Positions 60,296 through 63,774 of a DNA stretch of 63,774 nucleotides are shown piece after piece (position 1 is the first letter of the stretch; each line of letters opens with the position of its first letter). Source of the DNA: Sinomonas albida (lineage in GTDB: Bacteria > Actinomycetota > Actinomycetes > Actinomycetales > Micrococcaceae); NCBI RefSeq assembly GCF_004919045.1, contig NZ_SWDW01000018.1, positions 1 through 63,774 of the forward strand. The letters are read 5' to 3'. The notes beneath the pieces were generated by a model. It was not told the DNA's origin, searched no databases, and saw only the letters and a list, made by a program, of their open reading frames with translations. A program made the position numbers and the translations under genes.

Positions 60296-60862
60296 GTGAC
60301 GGAAACCCGCTGGCTTTCAGCCGAGGAGCGTCGGGCCTGGCTCGCCATCCTCGGCGTGACGACCCTCCTCCCGGCGGCCCTCGACGCCCACCTGACGGCG
60401 CTCGGGAAGCTCTCGCTCTTCGACTACAACGTGCTCGCGATGCTGAGCGAGGCGGAGGGCCGGTCCCTGCCGATGAAGGAGCTCGCGGCCCGCACCTCGG
60501 CCTCGCTCTCGCGCCTCTCCCACGTGGTCTCGAAGCTCCAGGACCGCGGCTGGATCGACCGCCAGCCCTCGCCCGACGATGCGCGCGTCACCAACGCGCG
60601 CCTCACGGACCTCGGCTGGGAGACGATCCTCGAGCTCGCGCCGGAGCACGTGGAGCGCGTGCGCCAGATGGTCTTCGACGGGCTCGACGCCGAGGACACG
60701 CGGCGCCTCGCGGACATCGCCGAGAAGATCGTGGCCCAGCTCGACTGCAGCTCGTGGATCTTCCGCGACGTAGCCCGCGACCCAGAGCTCCCGAGGCCCA
60801 CGCGGCGCGAGCCCGGCGGCGCAGCCGAGGGGGCCGCGGACGACGGCGGGAGCGCGGCATGA
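60296..60862 (+). CDS. MarR-family regulator
   Basis: 188 residues. The winged helix is LFDYNVLAMLSEAEGRSLPM, KELAARTSASLSRLSHVVSK and RQPSPDDARVTNARLTDLG. An extra Pro/Gly/Ala-rich tail follows from about 155. It starts at GTG 60296 behind TATGCT. Its stop overlaps the start of the SGNH gene (ATGA), so it may regulate that hydrolase and the divergent phosphoesterase. Confidence 0.9.
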   Translation: MTETRWLSAEERRAWLAILGVTTLLPAALDAHLTALGKLSLFDYNVLAMLSEAEGRSLPMKELAARTSASLSRLSHVVSKLQDRGWIDRQPSPDDARVTNARLTDLGWETILELAPEHVERVRQMVFDGLDAEDTRRLADIAEKIVAQLDCSSWIFRDVARDPELPRPTRREPGGAAEGAADDGGSAA

Positions 60863-61626
60863 GCGGCGAGTTCACCACGCGCTGGGTCGCCTTGGGCGAC
60901 TCGTTCACGGAGGGTGTCGGCGATCCCGACCCGGCTCGCCCGAACGGTGTCCGCGGCTGGGCCGATCGGGTCGCCGAGCAGCTCCAGCCCGCCGATCCCG
61001 GGTTCGGCTACGCGAACCTGGCCATCCGCGGCAAGAAGCTCCGGCAGGTCCTCGCCGAGCAGCTCGAACCCGCGCTCGCGCTGCGGCCCACGCTCGTCAC
61101 GGCGTACGCAGGGGCCAACGACATCCTCCGACCCAAGGTCGATATCGACGCCCTCCTCGAGCAGTACGACGCCGGGATCGCCCGTCTCCAGGAGGCCGGC
61201 GCGCGCGTGCTGCTGTTCACGGGCTTCGACGCCGGGACCTCCAAGGTCTTCGGCGCGATGCGCGGCCGGATCGCGATCTACAACGAGCAGGTCCGCTGGA
61301 TCGCGGACCGTCGCGGGGCCACACTCGTCGACTACTGGCGCTTCCACGAGTTCCAGGACTGGCGCATGTGGGCCGAGGACCGCATGCACATGTCCGCCCT
61401 CGGCCACGCGACGATGGCCAACCGCGTGCTCAGCGTCCTCGAGCATGAGGGTCTCGCCGAGGTCCCGGACGCTCCGGCGCTCCCCAGCCTGAGCCTGCTC
61501 GGGCACTTCCGGGCGAACGCGACGTGGGCGCGCGAATTCGCTGGGCCCTGGGTCATGCGGCGGCTCACCGGCCGCTCCTCGGGCGACGGCATGAGCCCCA
61601 AGTACGCGGACTACACCCGCCTCTAG
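60859..61626 (+). CDS. SGNH/GDSL-family hydrolase (paralogue 2)
   Basis: 255 residues. Block I WVALGDSFTEGVGDP, block III AYAGANDIL (Ala for the usual Gly) and block V DRMHMSALGHATM are present. It is cytoplasmic and closely related to the protein at 50470-51324, 30 residues shorter at the C-terminus. The ATG overlaps the MarR stop by four bases, so it is expressed under that regulator; the other paralogue is not. Confidence 0.92.
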   Translation: MSGEFTTRWVALGDSFTEGVGDPDPARPNGVRGWADRVAEQLQPADPGFGYANLAIRGKKLRQVLAEQLEPALALRPTLVTAYAGANDILRPKVDIDALLEQYDAGIARLQEAGARVLLFTGFDAGTSKVFGAMRGRIAIYNEQVRWIADRRGATLVDYWRFHEFQDWRMWAEDRMHMSALGHATMANRVLSVLEHEGLAEVPDAPALPSLSLLGHFRANATWAREFAGPWVMRRLTGRSSGDGMSPKYADYTRL

Positions 61627-61648
61627 GCAGCAGCGGTCGCCGGGGACC

Positions 61649-61677
61649 TTGATAATCGCGTTAGCGAACGCTAACGT
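61649..61677 (+). promoter_or_regulatory. ArsR promoter with operator CGTTAGCG-AA-CGCTAACG
   Basis: TTGATA (61649-61654), 17 bp, TAACGT (61672-61677), then six bases to ATG 61684. The perfect inverted repeat CGTTAGCGAACGCTAACG (61659-61676) fills the spacer and enters the -10 box. It should be the binding site of the ArsR protein itself. Confidence 0.85.
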
Positions 61678-61683
61678 ATTGGT

Positions 61684-62061
61684 ATGCCCGATCTTCTGGA
61701 AGTCGCCGCCGAGCCGAACCGGCGCCGCCTCCTCCAGCTGCTCGCGGCAGGGGAGCGTTCGGTGACGCCGCTCGCCGAGCATTTCAGCGTCTCGCGTTCG
61801 GCCATCTCGCAGCACCTGCTCCTGCTCAAGCAGGTGGGTCTCGTCGAGGCCCGCAAGGACGGCCGGAACCGGCTCTACCGCCTCTCGCCCGGTGGCATGG
61901 CGCGGCTGCGGGAGCAGGTCGCCGTGTTCTGGACGAACGAGCTCGACCTGCTGGTGGCGGACGCCGAAGCGCTCGCCGGCTCGTCCGCACGGTCTTCGGA
62001 ATCCCCGGAGCCCGGGTCCCCGCAGCCTAAGACCCCGCAGCCTAAGACCCCCGAGCCCTAG
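61684..62061 (+). CDS. ArsR-family regulator of an SRPBCC module
   Basis: 125 residues. Its winged helix is typical: LEVAAEPNRRRLLQLLAAGE, RSVTPLAEHFSVSRSAISQH, LLLLKQVGLVEARKDGRNRL. No metal-binding Cys is visible. The tail is a Pro/Ser repeat (PQPKTPQPKTPEP). ArsR genes of this type are usually paired with AHSA1/SRPBCC genes, as here (62130 and 63103). The ATG is six bases after the -10 box, hence leaderless. Confidence 0.9.
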   Translation: MPDLLEVAAEPNRRRLLQLLAAGERSVTPLAEHFSVSRSAISQHLLLLKQVGLVEARKDGRNRLYRLSPGGMARLREQVAVFWTNELDLLVADAEALAGSSARSSESPEPGSPQPKTPQPKTPEP

Positions 62062-62129
62062 TCCCCGGAGCCCCCGCCCGCCCCCTGACCACCAGCTTCC
62101 TCATCCGACTCCATCCCGAAGGGACCGTC

Positions 62130-63110
62130 ATGTCGTACACGAAGACCGTTTACCTCCCCGTCACGCCCGATCAGGCCTTTGACCTCGTCACCCAGCCCGA
62201 GCGCCTGCGCCGCTGGATGACGATCTCCGCCCGCGTCGACCTCCGCGCCGGCGGCGACTTCCGCTGGACCGTCGTCCCGGGCGCCTACGCCGGCGGGACC
62301 GTCACGGAGCTCGAGCCGGGTCGCCGCGTCGCCTTCGGCTGGGGCTGGGAGGGCAACGAGGAGGTCAGCCCCGGCTCCTCGGACGTCACCATCACGCTCG
62401 AACCGGCCGACGGCGGCACGAACGTCACGCTCGTCCACGCGGGCTTGAGCGCGGAGCAGGAGGCGATGCACGCGCAGGGCTGGGACCACTACCTCGAGCG
62501 CCTCGTCGCGCTCGCCGAGAAGGGCGACGCCGGGCTCGACGTCTGGGGCATGCCCGAGGACTTCGACCAGCTCAAGGGCGCCGACGCCTCCTGGGCCGTC
62601 CTCTCCCGCGTGCTCACCGCCGTCGGCCCCGAGGCCGCCGGCCTGTCGACGCCATGCGAGGACTTCGACGTCGCTGCGCTCACGAACCACCTCCGCGGCA
62701 GCATCGCGGGCATCGGCACCGCGCTCGGCGTCGCGCTCCCCGAGGACGACCCCGCCGCCCCCACCGAGCTGCGCATCGCCGCCGTCGTCGAGCCGACGCT
62801 CGAGGCGTTCGACCGCCACGGTCTCGAGGGTGAGCTGGACATGGGCTTCGCGGTCCTCCCGGCGGCGTTCGTGGCGAACATCCTGAACCTCGAACTCCTG
62901 GTCCACGCGTGGGACTACGCGACGGCGCTTGGCCGCAAGCTCGACGTCTCGGCCGAGCTCTCGGAGTACGTCCTCGGGCTCGCGAAGGCCACGATCTCGG
63001 ATCAGGTCCGCGCGGGCGGATCGTTCGCGGAGCAGACGATCGTCGGGGAGTCGGCCCACGCGCTCGACCGCCTCGTCGCGTTCACCGGGCGGGTGCCCGT
63101 CAATGGTTGA
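62130..63110 (+). CDS. SRPBCC (AHSA1-like) - TIGR03086 (DinB/mycothiol-like) fusion
   Basis: 326 residues. The first 130 residues are an AHSA1/SRPBCC hydrophobic-pocket fold: TKTVYLPVTPDQAFDLVTQP, AGGDFRWTVVPG, GRRVAFGWGWEG, GWDHYLERLVALAE. Residues 145-326 match the TIGR03086/maleylpyruvate isomerase-like helical domain: DASWAVLSRVLTAVGPE, LSTPCEDFDVAALTNHLRGS, VLPAAFVANILNLELLVHAWDYATALGR (in parts). The two domains are normally separate; here they are one protein. Ligand and reaction unknown. GAAGGGACCGTC stands before ATG. It follows the ArsR gene at 68 bp. Confidence 0.9.
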   Translation: MSYTKTVYLPVTPDQAFDLVTQPERLRRWMTISARVDLRAGGDFRWTVVPGAYAGGTVTELEPGRRVAFGWGWEGNEEVSPGSSDVTITLEPADGGTNVTLVHAGLSAEQEAMHAQGWDHYLERLVALAEKGDAGLDVWGMPEDFDQLKGADASWAVLSRVLTAVGPEAAGLSTPCEDFDVAALTNHLRGSIAGIGTALGVALPEDDPAAPTELRIAAVVEPTLEAFDRHGLEGELDMGFAVLPAAFVANILNLELLVHAWDYATALGRKLDVSAELSEYVLGLAKATISDQVRAGGSFAEQTIVGESAHALDRLVAFTGRVPVNG

Positions 63111-63543
63111 CGTTCTGACCTCGGAGGTCATCCGGCGGCCTCGAGCCGACGTCGCGGCGTATGCGGCGGACCCGGACACGGCGCCCGAGTGGTATGTCAA
63201 CATCCGCTCGGCGGTCTGGCGTACGCCGAAGCCTCTCGCCGTGGGCAGCGAGGTGGACTTCGTGGCCCACTTCCTGGGGCGCGAGCTCGCCTACACGTAT
63301 CGAGTCGAGGAGTACGTCCCCGGCGAGCTGCTCGTCATGGCCACGGCGCAGGGCCCCTTTCCGATGCGGACCACGTACACGTGGATGGACGACGACGAGG
63401 GCGGCACCGTCATGACCCTCCGCAACGCGGGGGAGCCGAGCGGATTCGCTGCCGTGGCGGCGCCGTTCATGTCGTTCATGATGCGCCGAGCCAACGCCAA
63501 GGACCTCGCGCGCCTCAAGGAGATCCTGGAGCGTAAGGGCTAG
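63103..63543 (+). CDS. SRPBCC-family protein
   Basis: 146 residues. VDVLTSEVIRRPRADVAAYA, PEWYVNIRSAVWRTPKPLAV, GSEVDFVAHFLGRELAYTYR and RLKEILERKG are typical for the polyketide-cyclase/SRPBCC fold. It overlaps the previous stop by eight bases. It is the third gene of the ArsR module. Function unknown; small ligand binding is likely. Confidence 0.88.
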   Translation: MVDVLTSEVIRRPRADVAAYAADPDTAPEWYVNIRSAVWRTPKPLAVGSEVDFVAHFLGRELAYTYRVEEYVPGELLVMATAQGPFPMRTTYTWMDDDEGGTVMTLRNAGEPSGFAAVAAPFMSFMMRRANAKDLARLKEILERKG

Positions 63544-63574
63544 CGGACGGTTCAAGCTCACCTCGGGGGTCCGG

Positions 63575-63633
63575 CCGGATTCCCCACCTTCCGGAACCGG
63601 CTTCCCCACCTTCCGGAGCCGGCTTCCCCAGGA
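63575..63633. repeat. 2.7 copies of a 22-bp unit
   Basis: CCGG(A/C)TTCCCCACCTTCC followed by GGA(A/G), at 63575, 63597 and 63619 (partial). It lies ahead of the partial gene at the right edge and may be part of a mobile-element end. Confidence 0.8.
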
Positions 63634-63709
63634 ACTGTGCCAGTCTCCTTGAGCTCAGGACTTCGAAGCAACGCTTGCGATGATTTCGGGGCATGAGCTG
63701 AGGAGTCGC

Positions 63710-63774
63710 ATGGAGCGTAGGGAGCTGACCGCTGAGGATCGGCTGATGATCCAGGCCGGGATCGGGAAGCGGAT
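63710..63774 (+). CDS. 5' end of a gene cut by the window edge, IS30-like transposase?
   Basis: ATG 63710 has GAGGAG six bases upstream (63700-63705). The visible 21 residues read MERRELTAEDRLMIQAGIGK followed by R. LTAEDRLMIQAGI fits the first helix of the HTH that opens IS30-family transposases (the pattern L..EER..I....). Only 65 bases are in view, so this is a guess from pattern. Confidence 0.4.
   Translation, partial: MERRELTAEDRLMIQAGIGKR

Overview
The window is 63.8 kb of high-GC actinobacterial chromosome, most likely from the family Micrococcaceae (Arthrobacter/Sinomonas-like; an inference from the gene families and codon use, not a search). Coding sequence has almost only G or C at third codon positions. 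Shine-Dalgarno sites are AGGAG-like, but several genes have a TANNNT -10 box ending 6-8 nt before the start codon and are probably leaderless. No rRNA, tRNA, CRISPR array or complete insertion sequence is visible. A truncated reading frame at the right edge may be the start of an IS30-like transposase.

Layout. 0-12 kb: a small protein, an exported propeller-like protein, two MFS transporters, and a catabolic-looking block (VOC protein, DUF3237 protein, CocE-type ester hydrolase, MHS-family importer) divergent from a PaaX-like repressor. 12-20 kb: SMP-30/gluconolactonase protein, an ArsR-MFS operon under a 52-bp palindrome, a large DUF222-HNH nuclease, and an NCS1 nucleobase/hydantoin-type transporter with a GntR regulator. 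20-28 kb: transketolase, an MFS transporter, a TetR regulator, an ECF sigma factor with its DGPF/YCII partner, and malic enzyme. 28-41 kb: stress/tellurite-type genes (a MinD/ParA-like ATPase, a TerD operon, TelA and several unknowns) interleaved with a MarR-isochorismatase-MFS operon and a luciferase-like oxidoreductase.

41-50 kb is the most unusual part. It holds an AbiEi/DUF559-type gene bracketed by two similar ~57-bp repeats, then a tightly overlapping jetA-jetB-jetC operon (Wadjet/MksBEF SMC-like complex) with no jetD nuclease gene. Next comes a sequence I recognise as an M-box (ykoK) magnesium riboswitch, but the gene after it is a small membrane protein of unknown function rather than a known Mg2+ transporter. 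An LCP cell-wall ligase follows.

50-63.8 kb: two paralogous SGNH hydrolases, a Bcr/CflA drug exporter, a GNAT-AAA+ ATPase fusion, an App1-like phosphatase, a two-gene type III polyketide synthase/FAD monooxygenase cluster, gluQ, a phospholipase C-like phosphoesterase with no signal peptide, a MarR-SGNH pair, and an ArsR-SRPBCC stress module.

A recurring feature is short tandem repeats in gaps between genes (14, 16, 19, 22, 24, 28 and 69 bp units) and inside coding regions. They differ in sequence from site to site. At 50.2-50.4 kb two 22-bp arrays face each other in opposite orientation. Many regulator promoters carry clear palindromes, so likely operators can be placed to the base.
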